From Pseudoalteromonas sp. MM1 (GTDB lineage: Bacteria; Pseudomonadota; Gammaproteobacteria; Enterobacterales; Alteromonadaceae), in the NCBI RefSeq assembly GCF_030296835.1, contig NZ_AP027923.1, positions 186,001-250,000 on the forward strand: 64,000 nt of DNA, in the 5' to 3' direction. The stretch's first letter is position 1; each line of letters starts with the position of its first letter. Positions 33,677-43,081 of the stretch are shown piece after piece. The notes below the pieces were generated by a model. That model was not told the DNA's origin. It did not search any database and saw only the letters and a program-made list of their open reading frames with translations. The position numbers were made by a program, and so were the translations under genes.

Positions 33677-36610
33677 TTAAAATGTGTAACGGGCACCCAC
33701 TGAGTAACGTGGGCCGTACTGATTAGCAAATAAGAATTGCTCTTCGTAGCGTCCGTAGCCTTCTTCGGTGGCATTATTTAAGTTTATGCCGTCAAAAAAT
33801 ACGGTTACGTTTTCGTTTACATCGTAGTTTACGCTCATATCCCATTGGCCGTAGGCTTTTGCATATTGCGGTGGCGCGTCGGCTGAGCCTTGTGCTTGGC
33901 CTACTCCAATTAGGTACGAGTCGCGCCATGCGTAAGTAATTTTGATTGATAGGCCGTCTTTTTCGTAAAAGCCTTGAAAGTTAGCAGAGTCACTTAAACC
34001 CGTAAGCGGCGCTTGTTGATCAAGGCTTTCGCTATCAAATTCTACATCGCCATCTACAAACGTGGCATTAACACCTACACCAAAGCCGGTTTCGCCAATT
34101 AAGTGCTGAACAGCTACTTCAAAACCATCTACCGATTTACTATCGGTGTTTTGTGGCTGGCTTATGTTCCACACCATAAGTGGGTCATCGCTATTTGGCT
34201 CAATAACGCCATTCGCATTGCCATAACCATTGCTGATCATTTGTGCAAAAATAGCGTCGGTGGTTGCTTGCTCGCCGCGCGATTCAATATCGCTAACAGC
34301 TTGTGAGTAACGTGGGCCATTTAAAATGTCGTATAGGCCATCAATCGTGGTTTGCGTAATAGTGGTTTGAATAAAGTTATCTACGTCTTTTTTAAAGTAA
34401 CCAATAGAGGCGTAGCTGCCCTCTGCGTAGTAATACTCTAATGATAAATCGAGATTGGTTGATTCAAACGGCAGTAAGTTTGTATTCCCTTGGCTACCGG
34501 TACGCGAACCAGGTTTTGGGCTGCCTGTTAAGCTACGGCCACCGGCTAAATCACCCAGAGGTGCACGCGACATAGTTTTACCCCATGAAACACGGGCTAC
34601 AACGTCTTCGGTTAAATCAACACTTACATCGATTGACGGTAATAATATGTCGTAATCGCCTTGTTGCTCTAAGAAGTTATCATCGCCGCCGGCTGCATAT
34701 TGCATTATCCACTCTGAGGCGCTTATCCAGTTTACTTGTTCTTCAACACGTTGGCGTACTGTGCTGGTTACATCTGTTTGCTCGTAGCGCAGGCCTGCGT
34801 TTACTTTTACGTAGTAATCGCTTACGTCAAACTCCCAGCTTGATTGAATATAAAAGCTGTTTGTGATTTCTTCTACGTAGCTTTCGCTATCAATACCATC
34901 CATGTAAGCATTGGCTGCGTATGCATCGCCACCGGTTACATCAGAGGTTAAGTAAGCCATTTGGCGAGCCACTGCTTCGTCAAAATCGTAGGTGTAGTAG
35001 TAACCTGGTTGTAAGTTGCTGCCGCCACCATCAAATTGATCTAAAAGGCCCGACGTATCGTGGCGAGTAAACATGCTATCTGGGAATATTTCTGTGTACG
35101 ATGGGTTAAAACCAGGGCCGCCCACTAAGCCACTCCATGCAGTATAACCGCCGGTGTTTTGCTCAGTGCGTGATGCACCAAATTTTACTTTAACTAGGCC
35201 AATATCAAAGTTTTCATTGTACCAAGTGGTATGTAATTGTAATTGCTCAATGTTTGATTCACCCGGCGAGTGCGTAAATTGGCTAAAGTTAGAGTCAATT
35301 TCGCCTGGCGTTAATTCGCTTGTGCCGTTTAACCAGTTAACTTGAGCACTTGGGATTTCGCCTGTGCGGTAATCGTAAATTTTGTTTGCTAGCTGATCTG
35401 AGCCTAAAATCACTTGGCCGGTACTGCCTAGCCCGTCATCGGCGCCGTTATCGGTTTCATTTTTAGAGTCGTGGTAATCAAGCTCAACGTGCCACGTGTC
35501 GTTAATTTCCCATTCTAGGTTTAAACCAATAGAGCGTGCTTTTACTTCTGTAGTGCCTTTGTTGGCTGTAAACGAGGCATCGTTACCGCTAATATCGGCG
35601 TAAACGGCTGTGCCATTTTCATCAAGCTCGTAGCCATTAATGTTGCTACCAAAGTCGTTCCAAATCCCCCAGCCAATACTTTCAGAGCCCGTTACAGCTT
35701 TACTTGCTGTGTAATCTAAGGTGGCTACAAAGCCATCTACTGGCTCGTACTGAAAAGTAACTTGGCCGTTAGTACGTTCACGCTCTACATCTTCAATAGA
35801 GTAGTTCATGTCTTTAGGGAAGTAGTAGTTACCTGATGGGTCTGTACGGTTATCAACAACGTTACTGCTATCTAATTCAGGTAAATCAACATTGGCTTGC
35901 CAACCTTGAATATTGGCGCGTTGTTTTTGAAAGTCGCGTTCTTGGTGCGAAAACGAAAAGCCAAAACCAAATCTGTCATCTGCGAATGTGTTGCTATAAA
36001 CAGCAGAAAGCTCTGGGGTTACATCATCACCGGCTTCGTTTGATGAGTCGTGATTTGCTTTAACTGTGGCTGAAAAATTTTGACCTGGCTTTTGAAAAGG
36101 GCGCGCAGTAGAAATGTTTACCGTAGCACCTAAGCCGCCACTTGGTACATCGGCGCGGGCTGTTTTAAATACTTCTAGTGCGCTTACGCCTTCAGAGGCA
36201 ATGTTTTCAAGGTTGTACGAACGCGTATAACCTGTGCCAGGCATTTGGCGGCCGTTTAACGTAATTAAGTTAAACTCTGGACCAAAACCACGTACGGTAA
36301 TTTGGCTACCTTCACCGTTTGCTCGGCTCACCGATACACCGGTAATGCGTTGTAATGATTCTGCTAAGTTGGTATCTGGAAATTTACCCATTTCTTCTGC
36401 TGAAATGGCATCTACCACGCCAGATGAGTCGCGCTTCATATCCATAGAACGAATAAGTGAACCACGAATACCTTTTACTTCAATAACTTCTACATCAGGA
36501 GATGCTGCTGTGTCTGCCTCTGCGGCAATGGCCGTATTTAACGTGCTTGCAGCAATGATAAGAGACACAGAAGCCGCAAGTTGGCTCTTTTTAAAATTGA
36601 ATGTGTTCAT
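33677..36610 (-). CDS. TonB-dependent receptor of the laminarin locus
   Basis: This 977-residue outer-membrane receptor has a signal peptide (about residues 1-29, ending NTAIAA) and an EVIEVKGIRGS TonB-box/plug start. The plug signature KFPDTNLAESLQRITGVSV continues to ITVRGFGPEFNLITLNGRQ, diagnostic of the large glycan-type receptors of Alteromonadales. The barrel ends in a terminal aromatic strand (YSVGARYTF). It follows the GH16 gene by 68 bp on the same strand, so it should import oligosaccharides released by that enzyme, probably laminarin fragments. The specificity is inferred from that neighbour. Confidence 0.87.
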   Translation of the reverse strand: MNTFNFKKSQLAASVSLIIAASTLNTAIAAEADTAASPDVEVIEVKGIRGSLIRSMDMKRDSSGVVDAISAEEMGKFPDTNLAESLQRITGVSVSRANGEGSQITVRGFGPEFNLITLNGRQMPGTGYTRSYNLENIASEGVSALEVFKTARADVPSGGLGATVNISTARPFQKPGQNFSATVKANHDSSNEAGDDVTPELSAVYSNTFADDRFGFGFSFSHQERDFQKQRANIQGWQANVDLPELDSSNVVDNRTDPSGNYYFPKDMNYSIEDVERERTNGQVTFQYEPVDGFVATLDYTASKAVTGSESIGWGIWNDFGSNINGYELDENGTAVYADISGNDASFTANKGTTEVKARSIGLNLEWEINDTWHVELDYHDSKNETDNGADDGLGSTGQVILGSDQLANKIYDYRTGEIPSAQVNWLNGTSELTPGEIDSNFSQFTHSPGESNIEQLQLHTTWYNENFDIGLVKVKFGASRTEQNTGGYTAWSGLVGGPGFNPSYTEIFPDSMFTRHDTSGLLDQFDGGGSNLQPGYYYTYDFDEAVARQMAYLTSDVTGGDAYAANAYMDGIDSESYVEEITNSFYIQSSWEFDVSDYYVKVNAGLRYEQTDVTSTVRQRVEEQVNWISASEWIMQYAAGGDDNFLEQQGDYDILLPSIDVSVDLTEDVVARVSWGKTMSRAPLGDLAGGRSLTGSPKPGSRTGSQGNTNLLPFESTNLDLSLEYYYAEGSYASIGYFKKDVDNFIQTTITQTTIDGLYDILNGPRYSQAVSDIESRGEQATTDAIFAQMISNGYGNANGVIEPNSDDPLMVWNISQPQNTDSKSVDGFEVAVQHLIGETGFGVGVNATFVDGDVEFDSESLDQQAPLTGLSDSANFQGFYEKDGLSIKITYAWRDSYLIGVGQAQGSADAPPQYAKAYGQWDMSVNYDVNENVTVFFDGINLNNATEEGYGRYEEQFLFANQYGPRYSVGARYTF

Positions 36611-36643
36611 AATAGCTCTGCTTTATAAAATGTTGTTGTGTAG

Positions 36644-36666
36644 CAATAGGCGCTTAGCGCCTATTG
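36644..36666. other. Intercistronic hairpin between GH16 and receptor genes
   Basis: CAATAGGCGC-TTA-GCGCCTATTG is a perfect 10-bp stem in the 68-bp gap. No T-run follows on the minus strand, so it more likely protects or processes the mRNA than ends it. Confidence 0.5.
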
Positions 36667-36678
36667 TAGTGTGTGTTT

Positions 36679-38805
36679 TTATGGGTTTGAAATTGTCACA
36701 TTATCAACACGATATGTTGCGCCAGCCCCTTGGCCCCAATTAGGAAAAATCATTAATACATCTATTGCACTTACATCTAAACCGGCCGCCGATAAGTCAG
36801 AAAGTGTATAAGTATATGTTTGCCATTCGTTTAAAACAGGGGCAATGCCTTCAACACTTTCAGTAAGTGCAATCTCTACGGCAGAGTCACCTTCGTTTGA
36901 CTCAACTTTAAAAAACCATGGCGCATCGGGTGTGCTTGGCATACTCGTAACTTTCATATCAAACGTAATTTGACCAACCGTTATGATAGCGCTTGCATCA
37001 AATGCTTCGCCGCTCCCGCCAACAGATGTACGGCTATTAAAGCCCATTACAGTAGGCGTTTCATTTATTGTAAACTCTGCTGTTATACCATGGTCTTCAT
37101 CATCCATTACTTCCACTGGTGTAGAGCCGCTACAGCAGTCCCACATTGGCCAATCAAGATTTTGAGTATCAGAGAAAACGTCTAGCATAGGAAAGTCTTG
37201 AGTTATTTTTACATCATCAACTCTATAAACAGCGCCATTACCAGTGCCCCAAACTGGAAAGATCATAACTACATCAATAGCGCTAATATCTAGGTTTGCA
37301 GCAACGAGATCGGTTAATTTAAATGTATATGTTTGCCATTGGCCCACAACCGGCGCAATACCTTCAACGCTTTGAGTAATTGGCAATTCAGCCGCAGTTG
37401 GCGAGTCACCTGCGCTTTCAAGCTTTATAACCCAGGTGGAGTTTGGGTCCGATGGAGCATTCATTACTTTCATCTTAAATTGAAAGTATCCTTCTGCTAG
37501 AAGTGGCGTTGCATCAAAGGGAGAGGCAACACCTGACTCAGCAGTAATATTCTCAGCTCTTGAAATAAAGCCGTTTACCGTTGGGTTTTCACCGACAGTA
37601 AATTCAACAGTATTACCTTGTTGATCGTCAACAACTATTGCCGGAGTTGAACCTCCGCAACAATCCCATGCGGGCCAATTAATATTAAAAGAATCACCAA
37701 AAATGGTTAATGGAGTAACTCCGCCTGCTATTGGAATAGGCGCTTCACCTTCAAGTAGGGCATCGTCTAGGCTGTCGTAACCTGGGCGAATAGTTTCACA
37801 GCCTTTGCCGGTATCTGGGTTTGATGCACATTGATAAACGCGCACGTAATCAATTGCAAAAGTTTGACCGTTTTCAAATGCGCTGGCATCGATACCTAAC
37901 TCATTTACATTTTCTGGCCAGTCGCCGCCTACGGCTAAATTTAACAATAAGTGAAAGTCTTTATCGTAAGGCGCGCTGTCCCAATGGGTTTCAAGCTCGC
38001 CAGAACCTTGTTCAAAATACTCGGCAAACCAACCGCGATGTTTCAAACCTGCTGCTTCGCCTTTGGAATTATATAATACTTCTGATTGGCGCTGTGTGGC
38101 ATATAGGTAGCCATCAACGTACCAGCGAATTTCACCTTCTTGCCATTCTACTGCGTAAGTATGAAAATCATCTGCCGGGTTAGTATCTTCAGGAAATTTG
38201 TACTCTTGGCCTGTGTAGCTGTTATCTGGCCATGCGCGGCCATAGTGCAATGTGCCATGAATGCTTGATTCAACACCGCCATCCTCATCAGCGGTTTTTA
38301 GGTTTACTGATTCTAAAACATCAATTTCGCCAGAACGTGGCCATGTACCGTATTCTTCATCGGTTGGTAGCATCCAAAACGCAGGCCAGCTGCCTTGACC
38401 CGAAGGGAGCTTTGCACGTACTTCAAAGCGGCCATAAGTAAAATCAGCATTGTAACGGGTATTTAAACGCGCAGACGTGTATGGCTTTTCAGCGCCTTCT
38501 TCTGCAGGTAGGGCAACAATGTTAAGCACACCGTCTTGTATAAAGGCGTTTTCTTCGCTGTCGGTGTAACATTGCTTTTCGTTGTTACCACCGCCATCGC
38601 AGTTTAATTCAAAGTTCCACTTGTTAGTATCAATGGTTGAGTCTTCAAACTCGTCGCTCCATACTAACTGCCAATCTGAAACTGGCTCAGAAGCGTCGAT
38701 ATTTTCAAAATTAGATGTTGTGGCAGAGTCGCCACCACAGCCAGCTAAAGACGCTAACGAAATAGCAGCCAGTAAGCGAGCAATGTGTGTTTTTTCAATG
38801 TTCAT
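36679..38805 (-). CDS. GH16 laminarinase lipoprotein with two C-terminal modules
   Basis: This 708-residue protein has a lipoprotein signal with lipobox LAGC (Cys23), so it is anchored to a membrane, probably the outer one. The GH16 catalytic domain spans about 42-326, with nucleophile Glu160 and acid/base Glu165 in SGEIDVLES. The single-residue insertion between the acidic residues is the laminarinase form. Two related modules follow, about 367-535 and 543-708. Each opens with WP-x-WDCC-x-GSTP, has an SVEGIAPV segment, and ends with a YRVD strand. They look like carbohydrate-binding beta-sandwiches. The enzyme should cleave beta-1,3-glucans and feed the adjacent receptor. Confidence 0.88.
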   Translation of the reverse strand: MNIEKTHIARLLAAISLASLAGCGGDSATTSNFENIDASEPVSDWQLVWSDEFEDSTIDTNKWNFELNCDGGGNNEKQCYTDSEENAFIQDGVLNIVALPAEEGAEKPYTSARLNTRYNADFTYGRFEVRAKLPSGQGSWPAFWMLPTDEEYGTWPRSGEIDVLESVNLKTADEDGGVESSIHGTLHYGRAWPDNSYTGQEYKFPEDTNPADDFHTYAVEWQEGEIRWYVDGYLYATQRQSEVLYNSKGEAAGLKHRGWFAEYFEQGSGELETHWDSAPYDKDFHLLLNLAVGGDWPENVNELGIDASAFENGQTFAIDYVRVYQCASNPDTGKGCETIRPGYDSLDDALLEGEAPIPIAGGVTPLTIFGDSFNINWPAWDCCGGSTPAIVVDDQQGNTVEFTVGENPTVNGFISRAENITAESGVASPFDATPLLAEGYFQFKMKVMNAPSDPNSTWVIKLESAGDSPTAAELPITQSVEGIAPVVGQWQTYTFKLTDLVAANLDISAIDVVMIFPVWGTGNGAVYRVDDVKITQDFPMLDVFSDTQNLDWPMWDCCSGSTPVEVMDDEDHGITAEFTINETPTVMGFNSRTSVGGSGEAFDASAIITVGQITFDMKVTSMPSTPDAPWFFKVESNEGDSAVEIALTESVEGIAPVLNEWQTYTYTLSDLSAAGLDVSAIDVLMIFPNWGQGAGATYRVDNVTISNP

Positions 38806-38879
38806 AGCTGAACCCCGGTTTCACAGATTGTTGTCAGAATGTGTGTTTATACTTATTTAAAAGAACTCTATTTATTCAT

Positions 38880-38893
38880 TGTAAGCGCTTACA
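38880..38893. promoter_or_regulatory. LacI-type operator 1 of the laminarin operon
   Basis: TGTAAGCGCTTACA is a perfect palindrome with a central CG, of LacI/CcpA form, 75 bp before the GH16 start. A second identical copy lies 29 bp away, centre to centre. Confidence 0.75.
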
Positions 38894-38908
38894 TTTTATA
38901 TGTGTTTT

Positions 38909-38922
38909 TGTAAGCGCTTACA
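38909..38922. promoter_or_regulatory. LacI-type operator 2 of the laminarin operon
   Basis: The TGTAAGCGCTTACA copy here extends symmetrically to TTTGTAAGCGCTTACAAA (38907-38924). It differs in sequence from the CTTAATCGATTAAG sucrose operators, so a different LacI protein should act here. None is encoded beside it. Confidence 0.75.
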
Positions 38923-39188
38923 AATAATATTGCGCAGCAAGTAAATGGTCAACATATTTGTTTATTATATTTACATTTAGTTTACGGTAAGACCAGTTTG
39001 CTAAATTGAACTTTTGATAGAATAATGTGTAAAATTAGTGGTTTAAAGTTTCTTGGTAGGTTTTTTAATTAGCTAATATGCAACATTTTAAAGCGCGATA
39101 AGCTGAGCTAGCATGTCGCTATCTGGGTTTTTAATCGGTACATTTATAAGATTCTAACGTGTTATTTTGCCAGCTTATGGCGTGTAAG

Positions 39189-39208
39189 CTGGTGCTATAT
39201 AGCACCAG
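39189..39208. terminator. Perfect 20-bp palindrome after the sterol desaturase gene
   Basis: CTGGTGCTATATAGCACCAG is fully symmetric and begins one base past the stop on the minus strand. A second stem, CCAGCTTA with TAAGCTGG, lies just beyond (about 39170-39192) and overlaps it. No T-run is present, so it may be an mRNA 3' end structure. The stretch 38925-39169 shows no gene. Confidence 0.4.
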
Positions 39209-39209
39209 G

Positions 39210-40001
39210 CTATTTATTTTTAAAAGGCATGATTAGCAAGCCCCACAGCGAGGCGTTTTGCTGCGGGTTAGGGTATTCTTTTAAGCCTATATTTATATCG
39301 TTATCGGCTTTTTGCGCTTCATTTTTGTAACTGCCAAATAGTTTGTCCCACCATATAAGGCTAAATCCGTAGTTTGAATTGGTTTCGCTCACGCGTTGGC
39401 TATGATGAATACGATGCAGTATTTGGGTCATTAAAATTAATCGAAGTGGTTTTTCTATTGCTTGTGGCAAGCGTATATTTGCATGATTAAATAATGCTAA
39501 ACCATTAAGTGCTATTTCAAATATTAATACTGCAATAGCGGGTACACCTAAAGCGGTTACGGCAATCAATTTTATAAGTATGCTGAGTACAATTTCGATA
39601 GGGTGAAAACGCAAACCTGTGCTGGTATCTACATGGGCATCGGCGTGGTGTACACGGTGTAAACGCCACAAAATAGGCACCTGATGAAAAAGCCGGTGCT
39701 GCCAATAAATAAGTATATCAAGCAGTAACATGCTTAAAATAATAGCAACAATACTTGGTGTGGCTATTTGATTAAATAAACCAATACCGTGCTCTTGGTT
39801 ATAAAGCGCTACGGCGGTTAAGCCTATGGGCACACTTAAGCGGGCAATTAGTGATGAAGCAAACACGAGTCCAAAATTAGCAAACCATCGGGTGTTGCTT
39901 TTTATAGGCGATTTACGTGCGGGCATACGCGATTCTAGCAGCATCATAATTACCAAAATGCTAAAAAAGAACCCTAAACGCCACCAAATTTCATTACTCA
40001 T
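39210..40001 (-). CDS. Sterol desaturase / fatty acid hydroxylase family membrane protein
   Basis: This 263-residue protein uses the MSNEIWW start at 40001, overlapping the preceding gene by 8 bp; a start at 40019 is also possible. The histidine boxes of the di-iron fatty acid hydroxylase family are present: HRLFH, HRVHHAD and HRIHHSQ, with a further His in FHPIE. About five hydrophobic helices surround them. Members hydroxylate or desaturate lipids, sterols or carotenoids. It closes the eight-gene run and follows a CDP-alcohol phosphatidyltransferase, so a lipid substrate is likely. The exact reaction is unknown. Confidence 0.8.
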   Translation of the reverse strand: MSNEIWWRLGFFFSILVIMMLLESRMPARKSPIKSNTRWFANFGLVFASSLIARLSVPIGLTAVALYNQEHGIGLFNQIATPSIVAIILSMLLLDILIYWQHRLFHQVPILWRLHRVHHADAHVDTSTGLRFHPIEIVLSILIKLIAVTALGVPAIAVLIFEIALNGLALFNHANIRLPQAIEKPLRLILMTQILHRIHHSQRVSETNSNYGFSLIWWDKLFGSYKNEAQKADNDINIGLKEYPNPQQNASLWGLLIMPFKNK

Positions 40002-40638
40002 TAGCTTGTGTAACCTCATCAGCTTCTTGGCGTTTTAACGTGTTATATCCACCATGTATACGTGTAAAAATAGTAATAGCGCACGCAGTAGCAAAAATAC
40101 TTGCCATTATGGCAAAGTGCTGCGGCCAAATACAAAAGGCAATAAACAACGCTATGGTTTCTGTGCCTTCGGTTAAGCCATTTAAATAGTAAAAACTTTT
40201 GTATTTAAACTGGGGTTTTTCGAGCTTAAATTTTTCGGCGGCTATGGCAAAGGCTAAAAAGCTTGAGCCTGTGCCTATAAAAGTGGCCAGTAATATGCTG
40301 CCTGCAATGGCATTTTGCTCAGGGTTTGCCAAAATAAAGCCAAGCGGAATTGCCGCGTAAAATAAAAAGTCGAGGGTAATATCTAAAAAACCGCCAGCGC
40401 TTGAACTTAAATTTGCATGGCGTGCCAATGCGCCATCAAGCCCATCTAAAATACGATTTAATGCAATAGCCGTTAACGCTGCGTACCACATTTCAAACGC
40501 AATGAATGGTACAGCTAATAGCCCTATTAAAAAGCCTGCCACAGTAAGTTGATCGGGCGTTATACCGCGCTTGTGCATTAATGCTACAACCGGGGTTAAT
40601 AGTGGCTTTATTACCGGGGTGATGTATTTGTCTAACAT
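39994..40638 (-). CDS. ynjF: CDP-alcohol phosphatidyltransferase (YnjF-like)
   Basis: This 214-residue inner-membrane protein has the family signature DG-x2-AR-x8-G-x3-D-x3-D, seen as DGALARHANLSSSAGGFLDITLD split by its spacing near residues 68-91. Four aspartates would hold the metal and CDP. About six hydrophobic helices are present. The family joins a CDP-activated lipid to an alcohol. E. coli ynjF follows the ynjBCD transporter genes as here, which supports the name. The acceptor alcohol is unknown. Confidence 0.82.
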   Translation of the reverse strand: MLDKYITPVIKPLLTPVVALMHKRGITPDQLTVAGFLIGLLAVPFIAFEMWYAALTAIALNRILDGLDGALARHANLSSSAGGFLDITLDFLFYAAIPLGFILANPEQNAIAGSILLATFIGTGSSFLAFAIAAEKFKLEKPQFKYKSFYYLNGLTEGTETIALFIAFCIWPQHFAIMASIFATACAITIFTRIHGGYNTLKRQEADEVTQANE

Positions 40639-40665
40639 GCTTGGTGCCTTGTACTATTTGTGCGT

Positions 40666-41304
40666 TTATTTGGCTAAATTTAAGGTGAGCAGTTTGCCGT
40701 TTGCGGCCTCAGCATCGCTATGATCGTGGGTTACCATAATAGCGGGCAGTTTATGCTCACGTATTTGGCTAAATACCAGCTCGCGGGTATCTACTCTTAA
40801 TTGGGTATCGAGTTTGCTAAATGGCTCATCAAGCAAAATAGCTTTTGGCTCACTTAATAGCATACGCAGTAAAGCAACGCGTGCTTGTTGCCCACCAGAG
40901 AGATTGTCGGGGTGGCGATTAGCCATGCCTTTTAATCCTACTTGTTCAAGGGCGCGCTCTATTTTTTCAAGGCGCTGTTTTTTATTGCCTTTAGGCATAG
41001 CAAAAGCAATGTTACCGCTTACCGATAAATGCGAAAATAATAACGCATCTTGATAAAGCACACCTATGTGGCGTAAATGTGCAGGCAAGTTATTAATATT
41101 TTCACCGTTAAGCCACACTTCGCCATTTGCCCTAAAACCAGTGGGTAATGTGCCGGTAAGCCAATTTAATAAACTTGATTTACCACTGCCTGATGGCCCC
41201 ATAATAGTAAGTATTTCGCCGCCTTTTACCAGCTCGTTTAAGCTTAGTAATTGCTGGTTTTGACGATAAAGCTGACAATTTTTAACCTCTAAAGATGACT
41301 GCAT
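40666..41304 (-). CDS. ynjD: ABC transporter ATP-binding protein YnjD
   Basis: This 212-residue ATPase has Walker A GPSGSGKSS (residues 36-44), Q-loop YQDALLF, signature LSGGQQAR, Walker B AILLDEP, and switch MVTHDHSDAE. The short length and absence of a C-terminal regulatory domain match YnjD. It energises the permease encoded 22 bp upstream. The order YnjB-YnjC-YnjD-YnjF is the same as in E. coli, where the substrate is not established. Confidence 0.88.
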   Translation of the reverse strand: MQSSLEVKNCQLYRQNQQLLSLNELVKGGEILTIMGPSGSGKSSLLNWLTGTLPTGFRANGEVWLNGENINNLPAHLRHIGVLYQDALLFSHLSVSGNIAFAMPKGNKKQRLEKIERALEQVGLKGMANRHPDNLSGGQQARVALLRMLLSEPKAILLDEPFSKLDTQLRVDTRELVFSQIREHKLPAIMVTHDHSDAEAANGKLLTLNLAK

Positions 41305-41326
41305 TAAAAACCTTTTAATTTATGGG

Positions 41327-43081
41327 TTAGCGATGGGCGCTTTTAAAAAAGTACTTTGGTAACACCCACGCCAGTATAAAGCCTATGAGTGGCAATGCCA
41401 TTTGCATAATGGCATACACCGCACTGGTACGCCTACTTGCGCCATTAGCAAGGGTAACCGCTTCAGTTGTTATGGTTGCAATGCGCCCGCCACCGGCTAA
41501 AAGTGTAGGTAAATATTGGCCAAAGCTAATGGCCAAACCAAGTGCTGCTGCAATTAAAATAGGGGCAAATAACTGGGGTAATTTTACGTGTAAAAACACT
41601 TTGCAGGGCGTTGCGCCAAGGCTTGCTGCTACATGAGCAAAGCGAGGGTCTAATCGCCTATAACTGCTCGCAAGCGATAAAAACACATACGGTAGTACAA
41701 ACAATAAATGGGTAAATACCACATTTAAAAACGCCGCTTGGTTATTTACTAGTTGTTGCAGCCACACTAGGCCAAATAAAAACGCAATACTTGGTACAAG
41801 CAGCGGTAAATAAATAATTAAGCTGGTAAAGCGCGACATAGGTTTTGCACTTAACTGCTCTGACTCTAAGCATAAAAGCGTAATAATAATGGCAAATAAC
41901 GTAGTAACTAGCCCTATAGCAAGGGTATTAAAAAGCGGGTTTTGCATTTGCATTAGCGCACTTTTAAAGTGAAGTAGCGTGAGCTGCTCGGGCAGTGCCG
42001 CCGGAAAACGCCAAAATCCGGCAACCGACCACATAATTAAGCCAATTAATGAAAGCAAAATAAAGCCAATTACAAATACTGTTAATACGGTTGTTATTTT
42101 TTGCCAATAAACACCGCCATATTCTCGCTCGCCATTGGTGAGTAAATCACTAAATAATGCTTTTATGGTTTTTTCGCCGCCAAGCCAAAGAGCGAGTAAA
42201 CCACCAGTAAGTACAAACTGTAATAATGCCCCTGCAGAGGCTTTAATGCGCAGGTTTAAATCTACATCGTTAAACCAATGCATAATAGCGACAGCCAAGG
42301 TGGGTGGTGTATTTGGCCCCAGAATAAGTGGCATTTCTACACTTGCACTGGCATAAGCCAATACGGCTAAAATGGGAAGGCGCAATAATGGGTAAAGGCT
42401 TGGCAGTATCACTTTAAAAAAAGCAGTCATAGGGCAGTAGCCTAAATTAAGCGCTACTTTATGTTGTTGGCGCAGTTTTTTGCCAAGCTCAGGTTGGGCA
42501 AGCACACCTAGCGCCATTAACAGTAAAAAAGGCAGCTCTTTAAGGGTTAAGCCTAAAATTATACTAATACCAAACGAGTCATGCGGAAACATGCCGTTAG
42601 GGGCAAGTTCCCATCCACTAAACCAAGGCGATACTAACCGCGAGATCATACCCGAAGGGGCTATTAAAAAACCTACGGCTATAGCGGCTGCTGCGTGGGG
42701 TATTACCAGTATTGGGCTCAGTAAACGCTGAATACGGTTAAGCCACGGGCTATTAAAAAATGCCGCTAAAATCATTAACGTAATGACAAAGGCAAGTAAG
42801 GTGCTTATTAATCCGGTGCCAACACTTAGCATAACCATGTGCGTAAGGCCGGGTGTTTGCATAAGCATAGTAAAGCCATGTAGGCCAAGTGTTGTATGTT
42901 CAAGTACCGGCGCATAGCCAAAAGCGGGTAATAGCACGCTAATTAGGCCGCCTATTACCGGTAAAATTAGCAATGCCAGTAAAAAGCGTGGGCTTAATTT
43001 AACTAATTTACTAAACATATCGGCGCTTTTATGTGGTTTAAGCGCTGGGCTTGCTGCTAACTTATTTGAAACAACACTCAT
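41327..43081 (-). CDS. ynjC: ABC transporter permease YnjC (double permease domain)
   Basis: This 584-residue protein uses the ATG at 43081, whose ATGA overlaps the ynjB stop by 4 bp. A start at 43108 would overlap more and is less likely. It contains two fused permease domains, each of about six helices. The EAA-type coupling loops are ALNLGYCPMTAFFKVILPSL near residue 230 and VAASLGATPCKVFLHVKLPQL near 495 (in pieces). Such double permeases occur in Fe3+, thiamine and related uptake systems. It pairs with the YnjB binding protein and YnjD ATPase. Confidence 0.87.
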   Translation of the reverse strand: MSVVSNKLAASPALKPHKSADMFSKLVKLSPRFLLALLILPVIGGLISVLLPAFGYAPVLEHTTLGLHGFTMLMQTPGLTHMVMLSVGTGLISTLLAFVITLMILAAFFNSPWLNRIQRLLSPILVIPHAAAAIAVGFLIAPSGMISRLVSPWFSGWELAPNGMFPHDSFGISIILGLTLKELPFLLLMALGVLAQPELGKKLRQQHKVALNLGYCPMTAFFKVILPSLYPLLRLPILAVLAYASASVEMPLILGPNTPPTLAVAIMHWFNDVDLNLRIKASAGALLQFVLTGGLLALWLGGEKTIKALFSDLLTNGEREYGGVYWQKITTVLTVFVIGFILLSLIGLIMWSVAGFWRFPAALPEQLTLLHFKSALMQMQNPLFNTLAIGLVTTLFAIIITLLCLESEQLSAKPMSRFTSLIIYLPLLVPSIAFLFGLVWLQQLVNNQAAFLNVVFTHLLFVLPYVFLSLASSYRRLDPRFAHVAASLGATPCKVFLHVKLPQLFAPILIAAALGLAISFGQYLPTLLAGGGRIATITTEAVTLANGASRRTSAVYAIMQMALPLIGFILAWVLPKYFFKSAHR

